DNA from: a virus
IMG/VR virus record: IMGVR_UViG_3300035698_011830
Location: 1 to 51,339 of that record
Strand: one strand, 5' to 3'
DNA: 51,339 nt
A program made the position numbers and the translations under genes. Positions 7,120 through 14,649 of the stretch are shown here, one piece after another. Each line of letters starts with the position of its first letter. The stretch's first letter is position 1. The notes beneath the pieces are model-generated. The model ran no database searches, was not told where the DNA came from, and was given only the letters and a program-made list of their open reading frames with translations.

Positions 7120-8448
7120 ATGAATGAAGGCGTCGGAGAAGTGAGGCTCCCCGGGATCTCTCCCGAGGTTCTGGACATCATCGGTCAAGGCGGAGTTCTC
7201 AGTCTTCAGAGAACCGCAAACCAAATGACGTTGGCGATGAACCGTCCGCGCGATAAGAAGAAATTCGAGGAACAGCTTCTCGCGGTCGCGGCGGAAGCGG
7301 GCGAGGATTTCTACTACTCGATTCCCTACAAGAACCACCGTCAAGGATGCGACCGGAGGCGCGGTTGCAACTGTCCGACCCGACCGGTCGAGGGACCCGG
7401 CGTCGGTCTTGCGCGTGAGGGTGTGCGGTTGTTCGAGAACTGTAGCATCACGGTCGAGATCGAGAACCGTCCGGAGGAATACCTCATAACGGCTACTTTC
7501 ACCGACCTCCAAACGAACTTCTCCAAGTCGGAGCCGCGGCTCTTTCCGAAGAGGAACGGAACTCGGCTCATCACCGGGAAGGAGTTGGACCGAGACCTCC
7601 AAGCGGCGAAGTCGAAAGCGGAGCGGGACGTCATCATCCGGAGCCTTCCGCGGCATATCATCGACCGGGCGTTTTCAATCGCAAAGGCGGCGGCGCTCCA
7701 AGCGGAAGCTCCGGTTGCGCAGCAGATACAACGGATCCTCTCGAAGTTCGCGGAGGAGGGGATTTACGATGACCAGATCGAGCGATACGTTGGGAGCCGG
7801 TTCGACGAGAAGTCTCTTCGGGAGAACGGGGTTGATCCGGTCAAGGCGTGCGCGCATCTCCGCGGGGTTTTGACCGCGATTCGTGGGGGAGAGGAGGGGG
7901 CGGCGGACATCTTCTCGGAGAGTGTCCCGTCAAGACGGTCGACGATGGAGGTCCCGTCGTCTCCTCCTTCTCCGAGCGAGAAGTTCTACGATTCGGGCGG
8001 GAAGCCTCTCACGGCGGCTCCGAAGCCGGGAACGGTCCCAACCTCAAAGGTGAGTCTTGAGGCTCCGAAGGCGGCGGAGAAGATTCCGGTAAGGGAACCG
8101 GAGCCGGAGACCGATACCAAAGAAAGACCGGGGGAGAGTTCCTCGGATTTCGCGCGGCAGTTCTGGGAGGTCGTCTATGAGAAGGCAAAGGAACAGAACC
8201 GCGGCAAGTACGATACGGCGGAGGTCCAGAGGGTAGCGAAAGGAGTCCTTGGGGAGTTCGGTTTCGAGCGGCTCTCTGAGGTCCCTCCCGGGAGTCGGAA
8301 GAGCATCCTCACCGGGTTGGACGATGCGGACTTCAGTCGGTTGGAGGGGTTGGACGGCGGCGCGTCGGATGTCGATTCGAGTCCCGTTGGGAAATCCCTC
8401 CCGTTGGAAGGTCTCCGTCTGGTAACGCCAGAGAACGACAACGATTGA
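7120..8448 (+). CDS. Phage recombination/replication-associated protein
   Basis: ATG 7120 is chosen because GGAGG lies 10 bases upstream; a TTG at 7093 is in frame. The N-terminal half carries AMNRPRDKKKFEEQLLA, FYYSIPYKN and VEGPGVGLAREGVRLF. These resemble a widespread phage protein with a YYSIPYK motif followed by GPS..LA, usually found near recombination genes. Inserted after YYSIPYK is GCDRRRGCNCP, a Cys-rich loop that may bind zinc. The C-terminal half is a Pro/Ser/Glu-rich linker and a small helical domain (FARQFWEVVYEKAKEQNRGK). Biochemical role is not established; context supports DNA recombination or replication. Confidence 0.65.
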   Translation: MNEGVGEVRLPGISPEVLDIIGQGGVLSLQRTANQMTLAMNRPRDKKKFEEQLLAVAAEAGEDFYYSIPYKNHRQGCDRRRGCNCPTRPVEGPGVGLAREGVRLFENCSITVEIENRPEEYLITATFTDLQTNFSKSEPRLFPKRNGTRLITGKELDRDLQAAKSKAERDVIIRSLPRHIIDRAFSIAKAAALQAEAPVAQQIQRILSKFAEEGIYDDQIERYVGSRFDEKSLRENGVDPVKACAHLRGVLTAIRGGEEGAADIFSESVPSRRSTMEVPSSPPSPSEKFYDSGGKPLTAAPKPGTVPTSKVSLEAPKAAEKIPVREPEPETDTKERPGESSSDFARQFWEVVYEKAKEQNRGKYDTAEVQRVAKGVLGEFGFERLSEVPPGSRKSILTGLDDADFSRLEGLDGGASDVDSSPVGKSLPLEGLRLVTPENDND

Positions 8449-8462
8449 AAAGGAGCCACAAG

Positions 8463-9203
8463 ATGACGACCGAGTTTGAGAGCGCAGATAGGGAGACCAG
8501 CAAGATCGATCGGGAACTCGTCGAGATCGTCCGGAGCCTCCCTCAAGAGATCCAGACCGTCTCCGATCTGGAGAGGGTCGGGAAGGCGCTGAAGGGTCTC
8601 TCCGACATGGAGAAGGCGGCGGTCGAGACTCGGATGAGTTTGACCCGTCCTCTCGACGACTCGAAAAAGCGCATCATCGCGCTCTTCGCTCCGGCTCTCC
8701 AAGAGATCCAGCAACTCAAAGCGCGATACCTCCGGGAGTCCGACGCGTTCCAGCGTCGGGAGACTGAGAAGAGGCGGCGCGCGGAAGAGGACGCGCGGCG
8801 TGAGGCTCACCGGAAGGCGGAGGAGGAAGCGCGGATCCGGGCGGAGAAGGCGGCAAGGGACGAGGAGGAGAGGCGCTCTCGGGAGATCGAGGCGGCTCTC
8901 GAAGAGGGTGACCTTGCCAAGGTCGACGCTCTCAACGGGATTGAGCCGGTCGAGGTCAAGCCGGTCGAAGTGGACCCGGCGGACGTCATCCCTCCTCCCA
9001 AGGCGGAGCCGGTCAAGGTCAAGGGGTTGACGCTCAAGAAGACGTGGAAGTTCGACGTCGAGGACTTCGACGCGATTCCGCGTGAATTCCTCATGGTCAA
9101 CGAAAAAGCTCTCCAGAAGATGGTCGAGACGATGAAGGACAAGACCCGGATTGCGGGCGTCCGGGTCTACTTCGAAGAGAAGACCGTTCGGACCCGGCTC
9201 TAA
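8463..9203 (+). CDS. Coiled-coil phage protein next to recombination genes
   Basis: ATG 8463 follows AAAAGGAGCCACAAG. Residues about 85-150 are a long charged coiled coil rich in RRAEEDARREAHRKAEEEAR-type sequence. The C-terminal part LTLKKTWKFDVEDFDAIPRE and TRIAGVRVYFEEKT is a conserved beta/alpha module seen in phage proteins that accompany RecT or exonuclease genes. The order with the preceding gene fits a DNA-metabolism operon. The role is inferred from context. Confidence 0.6.
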   Translation: MTTEFESADRETSKIDRELVEIVRSLPQEIQTVSDLERVGKALKGLSDMEKAAVETRMSLTRPLDDSKKRIIALFAPALQEIQQLKARYLRESDAFQRRETEKRRRAEEDARREAHRKAEEEARIRAEKAARDEEERRSREIEAALEEGDLAKVDALNGIEPVEVKPVEVDPADVIPPPKAEPVKVKGLTLKKTWKFDVEDFDAIPREFLMVNEKALQKMVETMKDKTRIAGVRVYFEEKTVRTRL

Positions 9204-9206
9204 GTC

Positions 9207-9692
9207 ATGGGAGTCGACCCAAGAGACCGACATCTTCTCCCGCCAGAGTGGGGAGGATCCGTAGTCGAGGAGAAGGTCGACACCAAGAAAGAGGCAAACC
9301 GGCGTTCCATCGAGGAGCTAGGGAAGCGACCTTCAAAGGGAATGAACGTCTGGGAACGTCGGTTTGCTCTCTGGCTCGATTCGGAGATCCTCGCGAACCG
9401 GGTTGTCTGGTATCAGTTCGAGCCGGTCTCTCTCCGTCTCACGGGTTCTCGCCACTTCTATCGACCGGACTTCCTCGTCCTCTTCAACGAGAGAGACCGA
9501 CCTCCATGCGTGTTTGAGGTCAAAGGGTATCTCCGGGAAAAGGCGCGCTCGAAGATGAAGATTGCAGCAACGTCCCATCCTTGGGCGGACTTCTATATCT
9601 GTTTCATGGGAGAACATCCAACCCATCCGTCCGGGTTCGAGGTCTTGCGGATCGAGCCAGACCGAGACCGGGAAGCGAGGAGGAGCCTTTGA
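9207..9692 (+). CDS. PD-(D/E)XK endonuclease-like protein
   Basis: The core reads ERRFALWLDSEI (E50), YRPDFLVLF (D88) and FEVKGYLREKA (E104, K106), the E-PD-ExK arrangement of PD-(D/E)XK nucleases such as DUF1064 phage endonucleases. The WYQFEPVSLRL strand before it also fits. Size (161 aa) suits a small Holliday-junction or structure-specific nuclease. Located between recombination and replication genes. The exact subfamily is not certain. Confidence 0.65.
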   Translation: MGVDPRDRHLLPPEWGGSVVEEKVDTKKEANRRSIEELGKRPSKGMNVWERRFALWLDSEILANRVVWYQFEPVSLRLTGSRHFYRPDFLVLFNERDRPPCVFEVKGYLREKARSKMKIAATSHPWADFYICFMGEHPTHPSGFEVLRIEPDRDREARRSL

Positions 9693-10102
9693 CATCGTCG
9701 AACCAAGTTGGCGGTCTTTCAAGATACAGCGTCAAGGCGGAGAATGTCGCGGGACACTTCTTTCCGAGGTCTGGGAAGGAGCTTGGATCCGTTCTCCGAA
9801 CAGATGCCAATTTCGGATATGAAGCGGTCAGAGCCAACCCTCTCGGGTACATAGAACACAAGCCAAAACCCGAGGAAGACACCATCGAGATAGAGTTCGA
9901 GGGAACTCCCATCAAGCTCCCGAAGGGTCCGTTTCGTCTCGTCTTTTTCTACAAGCGGGAGCACGTGATCAAGCGAAGGAGGATCGTGGAGTTAATTGTC
10001 CGTCACGTGGAGATAATAGAGATCAAGGCGGACCTTTCGACCGGAATCAACTCGTGGACCTTCATGGCGGACGTTGTCAACGCGCGAGAACTGAAAGGGT
10101 AG
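9689..10102 (+). CDS. Hypothetical protein (TTG start)
   Basis: TTG 9689 overlaps the upstream stop (TTGA) and has GAGGAGGAGCC just upstream, so the start is well supported. The product (137 aa) is likely beta-rich, with KPKPEEDTIEIEFEGTPIKL and a basic KREHVIKRRRIVELI. No family recognised. Confidence 0.55.
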   Translation: MTSSNQVGGLSRYSVKAENVAGHFFPRSGKELGSVLRTDANFGYEAVRANPLGYIEHKPKPEEDTIEIEFEGTPIKLPKGPFRLVFFYKREHVIKRRRIVELIVRHVEIIEIKADLSTGINSWTFMADVVNARELKG

Positions 10103-10105
10103 GAC

Positions 10106-10366
10106 ATGCCAAGGCGGATCAACTCATTGATGGAACTCGAAGAGTTCGCGCGGCAGATAGCCTCGCTCCTCCATCTGGCCGTCATCGAAGAGACCAACGG
10201 AGAAGTTGGGTTCACCGTGTTCTTGACGGAGGTACGATCGGAGGGTTGGGCAACGTACATTTCCTCGTTTGAAAGAGAGGGAATGATTGGGTCGATCGAA
10301 GAGATGATCGAGCGGCTCAAGTCGGACCCGAGTTCCGTCGAGGTCGAACTTCCGTCCGATCGCTAG
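10106..10366 (+). CDS. Hypothetical protein (86 aa)
   Basis: ATG 10106 lies three bases after the previous stop, with GAAAGGGTAGGAC upstream. The product is acidic and alpha/beta (MELEEFARQIASLLHLAVIE). No family recognised; operon position suggests an accessory DNA-metabolism role. Confidence 0.55.
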   Translation: MPRRINSLMELEEFARQIASLLHLAVIEETNGEVGFTVFLTEVRSEGWATYISSFEREGMIGSIEEMIERLKSDPSSVEVELPSDR

Positions 10367-10410
10367 GTGTACTGTGGGCGGCAACCAATCGTCGAACGGA
10401 AGGAAAGAGA

Positions 10411-11448
10411 ATGGCGGACAAGACGGGGATTGAGTGGACGGATGCGACATGGAATCCGGTCACCGGTTGCGACAAGGTCTCCCAAGGTTGCAAGAATTGC
10501 TACGCGGAGAAGGTCGCTCATCGATTCGCGGGGATGAACGGCTATCCGGAAGATGATCCGTTCTCGGTCACTCTACATCCGGAGCGACTTGACCAACCGC
10601 TCCGTTGGTCCCGTCCGCGGAAGATCTTCGTCAACTCGATGTCCGACCTCTTCCACGAGGACATTCCGGACAGCTTCATCCTCGACGTCTTCGCTCGAAT
10701 GGCGGTCACTCCGGGGCATACGTACCAGATCCTCACGAAGAGACCAGAGCGCGCGTTCGAACTCCTGAAATGGATAGGTGAGTGTCGTTCTCCCGGCGGT
10801 CGCCGGATCTGGGAAGCGGCTCAGGGAGTCGAGATACCAAACACGATACCATACTTCCAGAACCACGGCGGAGGGGGCGTCTGGCCGTTACGGAACGTCT
10901 GGATTGGCGTCTCGGTCGAAGATCAGCCTACAGCGGTCAAGCGGATTGGTTGGCTCCTTGCCTGTCCCGCGGCTCTCCGGTTCTTGTCGTGTGAGCCTCT
11001 CCTCGGTCCTCTCGATCTGACCCGGCTCAAAGTCGTCGCCCCGAAACCTCCCAACGGTCCGGGCGTATGGTATGACGGTCTCCGCGGTCACGTCATCGGA
11101 CCGGATGACACCGGACAACCGAAGATCGATTGGGTCATTGTTGGAGGCGAGAGCGGGCAAGGCGCGCGTCCTATGCATCCCGGATGGGTCCGCCAGATCT
11201 GGTACCACTGCATCGAGGCGGGGACTCCGTTTTTCTTCAAACAATGGGGCGAGTGGGCTCCGGACGATGTCCCGATCGAAGAGCACGTTCCAACGGAGAT
11301 TCATCGAGTTATCGAGTCCAGGCCGGGCGGAGAACTCGTTGCTATGAAGCGGGTCGGGAAGAAACAAGCGGGAAGGTTGATCGACGGAGTGGATTGGATC
11401 TGTTTCCCAGATGACCAGATAGAGAGGTTGAACTTTGACGATCTATGA
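10411..11448 (+). CDS. Phage Gp37/Gp68 family protein (DUF5131)
   Basis: ATG 10411 follows GGAAGGAAAGAGA. Residues 1-35 (KTGIEWTDATWNPVTGC, then SQGCKNCYAE) are the diagnostic start of the Gp37/Gp68 family. Cysteines C20, C27 and C30 form a three-Cys motif like that of a radical SAM iron-sulfur cluster. Further family marks are RKIFVNSMSDLFHEDIPD, ILTKRPER, WIGVSVEDQ, FLSCEPLLGP and VIVGGESGQGARPM. Length (345 aa) is normal to slightly long, with an extra loop near residues 125-150. The family is common in phages and mobile elements; its substrate is not established to my knowledge. Confidence 0.85.
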   Translation: MADKTGIEWTDATWNPVTGCDKVSQGCKNCYAEKVAHRFAGMNGYPEDDPFSVTLHPERLDQPLRWSRPRKIFVNSMSDLFHEDIPDSFILDVFARMAVTPGHTYQILTKRPERAFELLKWIGECRSPGGRRIWEAAQGVEIPNTIPYFQNHGGGGVWPLRNVWIGVSVEDQPTAVKRIGWLLACPAALRFLSCEPLLGPLDLTRLKVVAPKPPNGPGVWYDGLRGHVIGPDDTGQPKIDWVIVGGESGQGARPMHPGWVRQIWYHCIEAGTPFFFKQWGEWAPDDVPIEEHVPTEIHRVIESRPGGELVAMKRVGKKQAGRLIDGVDWICFPDDQIERLNFDDL

Positions 11449-11812
11449 GAAGACAACGGAGGAGGAGCGCGGAATCTTCCTCGCGGCCTTGGAGAGGTAT
11501 GGGGCGCGGGTCCAGTTCTCGAAAGCCGTGGAAGAGATGGCGGAGCTTACCGCGGAACTCTCGCGGAACGGGGCGCTCTCCGGAGAAGGTCGCTTTCCAC
11601 CGATCGATGGACGATCGGACCTCGTCGGAGAGATCGTCGATGTCCAGATCATGATCGATCAACTCGAACTCATGTTCCACGACAACACCGACCCGGGGAA
11701 GTTCGACAGGCTCCGGCGGTCCAAGCTCGATCGGCTGCGGATCCGGTTGGAGGAGGAGGAGAAGAGGACGAGGGGCAATCCCTATCCCGACTCCAACCGT
11801 GGTCCGTTCTGA
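11435..11812 (+). CDS. MazG-like nucleotide pyrophosphohydrolase
   Basis: TTG 11435 lies inside the end of the upstream gene with AGAGAGG before it. VEEMAELTAELSR (residues 32-44) and LVGEIVDVQIMIDQLEL (63-79) give the ExxE and ExxD metal-binding pairs of the all-alpha NTP pyrophosphohydrolases. The role would be removal of (d)NTPs or their derivatives. This is a second MazG-like gene besides the one at 1769, and unlike that one it looks intact. Confidence 0.75.
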   Translation: MTIYEKTTEEERGIFLAALERYGARVQFSKAVEEMAELTAELSRNGALSGEGRFPPIDGRSDLVGEIVDVQIMIDQLELMFHDNTDPGKFDRLRRSKLDRLRIRLEEEEKRTRGNPYPDSNRGPF

Positions 11813-11842
11813 AGAAACTCCCAAGTCATGATGACGGAACAG

Positions 11843-11880
11843 GTTAGGCGGAACGTCCGCGCGTTTGGAGTCCGCCTAAC
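11843..11880 (+). repeat. Perfect 10-bp inverted repeat
   Basis: GTTAGGCGGA (11843-11852) and TCCGCCTAAC (11871-11880) are perfect inverted arms separated by 18 bases. No T-run follows. The element lies in the 200-base gap between the MazG-like gene and the replication initiator, so an operator or a factor-dependent terminator are both possible. Confidence 0.5.
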
Positions 11881-12016
11881 TCGTTGAACCTCAAGCGTCC
11901 CTTGAAGTTGCCAAAATGCCGAACGTCCGACCTCTCTTGATCCTCCCTCCTTCCGCTCTCTATCCTCGATCCTCAAGCGCGCGCCAGATCCCTATCAGAC
12001 TCCCAAGGGGGGACCC

Positions 12017-13075
12017 ATGCCGAACCGCGTCATCAAGGACAGCGTCCGAACCTCACGATCCCTTGCGCGGCTCACGGACCGAGCGGAGAGGCTCTTCCAC
12101 CGTCTCCGTCTCACGGCGGACGACTTCGGGCGGTTCGAGGCGGACCTTGACCTCGTCCTAGCGGCTTGTTTCCCGCGGCACGCAACCGGCGGGGAGGGAG
12201 TGGAGCGTTGGTCGACCGGGGACATCGAGGGGGAGATGAGGGAACTCCAAGCGGAGAAGATGGTCGAGATCTATACCGGAGAAGAGGGTCGACTTTATGG
12301 CGTCTTCGTGAATTGGGAGCGTTACGAGAGGCGGCGGGCGAAGTTCTCGAAGTATCCGGACCCTCCAAAGTTATCCACATTGGGCGGCACTTATCCACAT
12401 TCTGAGACTGACCGTCTCAACTCTATCCACACTCCGACAAGCGGAGACGACATGACCGGCAAGCGACAACAATTGACAACAGATGACAGCACTTGCCAGC
12501 ACGTGACAACAGATGACAGCACGTGTTGGCAGATGCCAGCAGATGACAGCGGGCAACCGTTACCTTTTAATACCGAACAGGCTAAGTTGTTGGGGGACTT
12601 GTCTGCCAACATATGCCAGCAGATGCCAGCAGATGCCAGCACGTGCGGACAAATGTCGTCGAGAAGCGAGAAGCGAGAAGCGAGAAGCGAGAATCGGAAT
12701 CGAGAAGCGAGAATTGAGAAGCGAGACGCGCGCGAAACCTTCGGAGAGGGAGCCGAGCGCATTCTCCGCAATCTTGAGGCGGCGGACTCTGTCCGAGCGG
12801 AGTCACTCGTTCCGGGCGTCATGGCGGTTCGGGCGGGAGGCGGAGTCGCGGCAGACTATCCGGAGCCGATCCGGCTCAAGGCGGTCTTCTCCGTCCTCTC
12901 TAGCCTCTGGACCCGGAAAGGGACCGCGGAGCATTGGGGTTCATACTTTGCGCGCGCGATCGAAACGGAGCTTACCGCTCAGACGATCAAGGCACGGGAG
13001 GATGAGGAGGAGGAGCGAAAGCGGGCGGACCGGGTCGATGCGTTGCGAGATCGAGCGGAGAGAGCCGATAATTGA
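12017..13075 (+). CDS. Phage replication initiation protein
   Basis: ATG 12017 follows AAGGGGGGACCC. The N-terminal part, MPNRVIKDSVRTSRSLARLT followed by ERLFHRLRLTADDFGRFEAD, is the typical winged-helix start of phage replisome organiser proteins. The middle (about residues 119-215) is low complexity, with repeated TTDDSTC and QMPAD units followed by a run of SEKREAR repeats. It is encoded by DNA that carries DnaA boxes and iterons. The C-terminal domain (LKAVFSVLSSLWTRKGTAEH) is helical. As in lambda O, the protein probably binds the iterons within its own gene and loads the host helicase; that step is inference. Confidence 0.75.
   Translation: MPNRVIKDSVRTSRSLARLTDRAERLFHRLRLTADDFGRFEADLDLVLAACFPRHATGGEGVERWSTGDIEGEMRELQAEKMVEIYTGEEGRLYGVFVNWERYERRRAKFSKYPDPPKLSTLGGTYPHSETDRLNSIHTPTSGDDMTGKRQQLTTDDSTCQHVTTDDSTCWQMPADDSGQPLPFNTEQAKLLGDLSANICQQMPADASTCGQMSSRSEKREARSENRNREARIEKRDARETFGEGAERILRNLEAADSVRAESLVPGVMAVRAGGGVAADYPEPIRLKAVFSVLSSLWTRKGTAEHWGSYFARAIETELTAQTIKAREDEEEERKRADRVDALRDRAERADN
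12371..12640 (+). other. Putative replication origin inside the initiator gene
   Basis: Two perfect DnaA boxes TTATCCACA start at 12371 and 12391, and a one-mismatch box CTATCCACA at 12423. TGAGAC and GTCTCA form a small inverted repeat at 12403-12419. Then come 10-base units AGATG(A/C)CAGC at 12481, 12511, 12531, 12541, 12621 and 12631, with a variant at 12611. The first two sit in a 30-base direct repeat. An AT-rich CCTTTTAATACC (12562-12573) between the iteron groups could be the unwinding element. Confidence 0.65.
12658..12727 (+). repeat. GAGAAGC 7-bp tandem repeat
   Basis: GAGAAGC recurs every 7 bases from 12661 and then in degenerate form to about 12725. Because 7 is not a multiple of three, the repeat cycles through codons and yields the SEKREAR pattern in the protein. 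It directly follows the iterons and may be part of the origin or simple expansion of the linker. Confidence 0.6.
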
Positions 13076-13131
13076 GCGGAGAGGAGAGATCGTCCCGTCT
13101 CTCAAGCTCTCGGGCGAGCGGGCGGGGAAAG

Positions 13132-13152
13132 GCTCTGAGAGCGTCTCAGAGC
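13132..13152 (+). repeat. 9-bp inverted repeat before the gene at 13178
   Basis: GCTCTGAGA (13132-13140) and TCTCAGAGC (13144-13152) are perfect arms around GCG. The hairpin has no T-run behind it and lies 26 bases before the ATG at 13178. An operator or attenuator is possible. Confidence 0.45.
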
Positions 13153-13177
13153 GTCTAAACACGAAAGGAGTCAGATC

Positions 13178-13456
13178 ATGAGGGGAGCGGATTACGTTCT
13201 AGGATTCGTCGATGGCGTGAAGTGGTGGGTCGAAAAACCTATCTCGAACACTGTGAGCGGTTTCCGACCGGTTGGGGAGTCGCTTGGATTGAGGTATTCC
13301 CGGGCGGGATACCGGATCGCTCCGATCCCGCTCAACTGGCTCCTTCGGATCCTCCGGGAAGCTCATTGGAGAGCGATCATCGGTCCGAGGTCCTCTCGTT
13401 GTCCATGCTGCGGGAAGAGATATCGGGAGGGGTCGTCGAATGACTTCAAGTTGTAG
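13178..13456 (+). CDS. Hypothetical protein with C-terminal zinc ribbon
   Basis: ATG 13178 follows AAAGGAGTCAGATC. The first 75 residues contain aromatic and hydrophobic stretches (YVLGFVDGVKWWVEKP and PLNWLLRILREAHWRA). The C-terminus has SRCPCCGKRY, half of a zinc-ribbon motif. No family recognised. Confidence 0.55.
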   Translation: MRGADYVLGFVDGVKWWVEKPISNTVSGFRPVGESLGLRYSRAGYRIAPIPLNWLLRILREAHWRAIIGPRSSRCPCCGKRYREGSSNDFKL

Positions 13457-13643
13457 ACCTCCGGACTTCCGGAAGATGACCGGCTCCCGACTGCGGAAGC
13501 TGGATCGATCCGAAGTCCTACGGATTCGAGAACTCGCGAAAGAGGGAAAGTCTCCGCGGGAGATTGCCGATCTCATGGGGGGGAAGGTCGCACGATCGAC
13601 CATCTCCGGAATTGTCAACGGTCGGAGCTATTCCGACATCTGA
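13440..13643 (+). CDS. Small helix-turn-helix protein
   Basis: ATG 13440 overlaps the preceding gene by 17 bases. LDRSEVLRIRELAKEGKSPR followed by EIADLMGGKVARSTISGIVN reads as a helix-turn-helix of the Hin/terminase-small type, where the recognition helix is RSTISGIVNG. At 67 aa it may be a regulator or DNA-binding accessory protein. Confidence 0.6.
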   Translation: MTSSCRPPDFRKMTGSRLRKLDRSEVLRIRELAKEGKSPREIADLMGGKVARSTISGIVNGRSYSDI

Positions 13644-13656
13644 AAGGAGCTTGATT

Positions 13657-14181
13657 GTGACACGTGACGAGGTTCGTTCTTTGGTTGAGGCTCTGACAGA
13701 TATCCAGCTCCGTAACAACGAGTTGCTCCTTGAATTCGTCAAGCGGATCGAGGCGAAGGAGGAGACGGAACCGGCGCTCCCGGAAGAGGTGGAGGAGTTC
13801 GAGGGTTGGACGAAGGTCGGGGAGAACGAATACACGCGGGACGTGGACGGCGCGCGGGTCATGCTCGAAACCGATGGAACTTGGAGGGGGATTGTTCGGG
13901 GACTCTCGATCTATCGGGGAGAGACCTCCGCGCGGACCGCGGTTGAGGTCGTGGACCTTCACCTTCCGCCACATTCCAAACCGCTTCCGCTCCCGGAGGG
14001 TTGGGAAAGGTGGGAGCACGTTGACGCGGAGCCAGAGTTCCGGAGGCGGGACGGCGCGCGAGTCATCCGCAAGAACTACGCTTGGACGTGTTACGGACCG
14101 GGAGCCGAGGTCTCTCCGTTCGCGTCTCAGTCATCGGAGCGGGCAATGTCTTGGTTGAACCGGAACTTCCCACGTCAATGA
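13657..14181 (+). CDS. Hypothetical protein (174 aa)
   Basis: GTG 13657 follows AAAGGAGCTTGATT. The N-terminal 45 residues are a coiled-coil-like helix (VRSLVEALTDIQLRNNELLL). Two similar Trp-containing modules follow, EGWTKVGENEYTRDVDGARV and EGWERWEHVDAEPEFRRRDG, each ending in GARV(M/I), which suggests an internal duplication. No family recognised. Confidence 0.55.
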   Translation: MTRDEVRSLVEALTDIQLRNNELLLEFVKRIEAKEETEPALPEEVEEFEGWTKVGENEYTRDVDGARVMLETDGTWRGIVRGLSIYRGETSARTAVEVVDLHLPPHSKPLPLPEGWERWEHVDAEPEFRRRDGARVIRKNYAWTCYGPGAEVSPFASQSSERAMSWLNRNFPRQ

Positions 14182-14416
14182 TCATCTCTTCTATCGAGAA
14201 GCAGACAACGCGGTTGTTGTCTCCGTCGGAGGAGGTCAATGGGCGGGGATGGTTCCGGACCAAGCCGAACCGGGTTTCCCTTGGGCCTTCCACTCCTCAA
14301 AGCCGGATCTAGTGTCCGCGATTCAGGCAATCGACGAGGAGTTCCCGCCCGATGTTTCACGGGAAACGCGGCAAGAACGACCCGAGGACGGCAAGAACTT
14401 CCCGGGGTCGGAATGA
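14177..14416 (+). CDS. Hypothetical gene with missing start or -1 shift
   Basis: The frame from 14177 reads NDHLFYREADNAVVVSVGGG and QWAGMVPDQAEPGFPWAFHS and ends at a TGA that overlaps the next ATG (14413). Good protein character and stop-start coupling support a real gene. It has no ATG, GTG or TTG near its beginning; the first ATG is at 14249. The ATG at 14178 overlaps the upstream stop but is in another frame. Either a -1 frameshift, a sequence error or a non-standard start is needed. The intact product would have about 79 residues. Confidence 0.45.
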   Translation, partial: NDHLFYREADNAVVVSVGGGQWAGMVPDQAEPGFPWAFHSSKPDLVSAIQAIDEEFPPDVSRETRQERPEDGKNFPGSE

Positions 14417-14649
14417 GGTTCGAGGCAATCGCGGAGATCATCCAAAAGGCGAAGGACGCGGTCCAGTCGACCGGCTCCGGAACCTCGGTCCCTTGCGTCC
14501 GGATCCATCCCATCGACTTCCTCGAACTCCTCGAAGATCTCGACCGGAGATCTCTCACGGACGTTGACGTTCCGGAGGTTTGGGACGGCTCCAAACTTGA
14601 GCTAAGGCTAAGGGAGGTCCTCATATTAGAGGATTGGGGAATCAAGTGA
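14413..14649 (+). CDS. Hypothetical protein (78 aa)
   Basis: ATG 14413 overlaps the preceding stop (ATGA). The acidic, helical product starts MRFEAIAEIIQKAKDAVQST and contains IHPIDFLELLEDLDRRSLTD. No family recognised. An ATG further upstream at 14239 has a good GGAGGAGGT site, but the added residues lack protein character. Confidence 0.55.
   Translation: MRFEAIAEIIQKAKDAVQSTGSGTSVPCVRIHPIDFLELLEDLDRRSLTDVDVPEVWDGSKLELRLREVLILEDWGIK

Noticed and set aside
8175-9233. Minus-strand open frame of 352 codons over the coiled-coil gene
   Set aside because: The Leu/Asp/Arg-rich repetitive sequence is the complement of the Glu/Arg/Ala codons of the coiled coil.
12658-12727. CRISPR or telomere-like array from GAGAAGC repeats
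   Set aside because: Head-to-tail 7-base units without spacers inside a coding frame; a simple tandem expansion.
14239-14649. Longer start at 14239 (GGAGGAGGTCAATG) for the gene at 14413
   Set aside because: The ribosome binding site is ideal, but the added 58 residues have no protein character and overlap a better coding frame.
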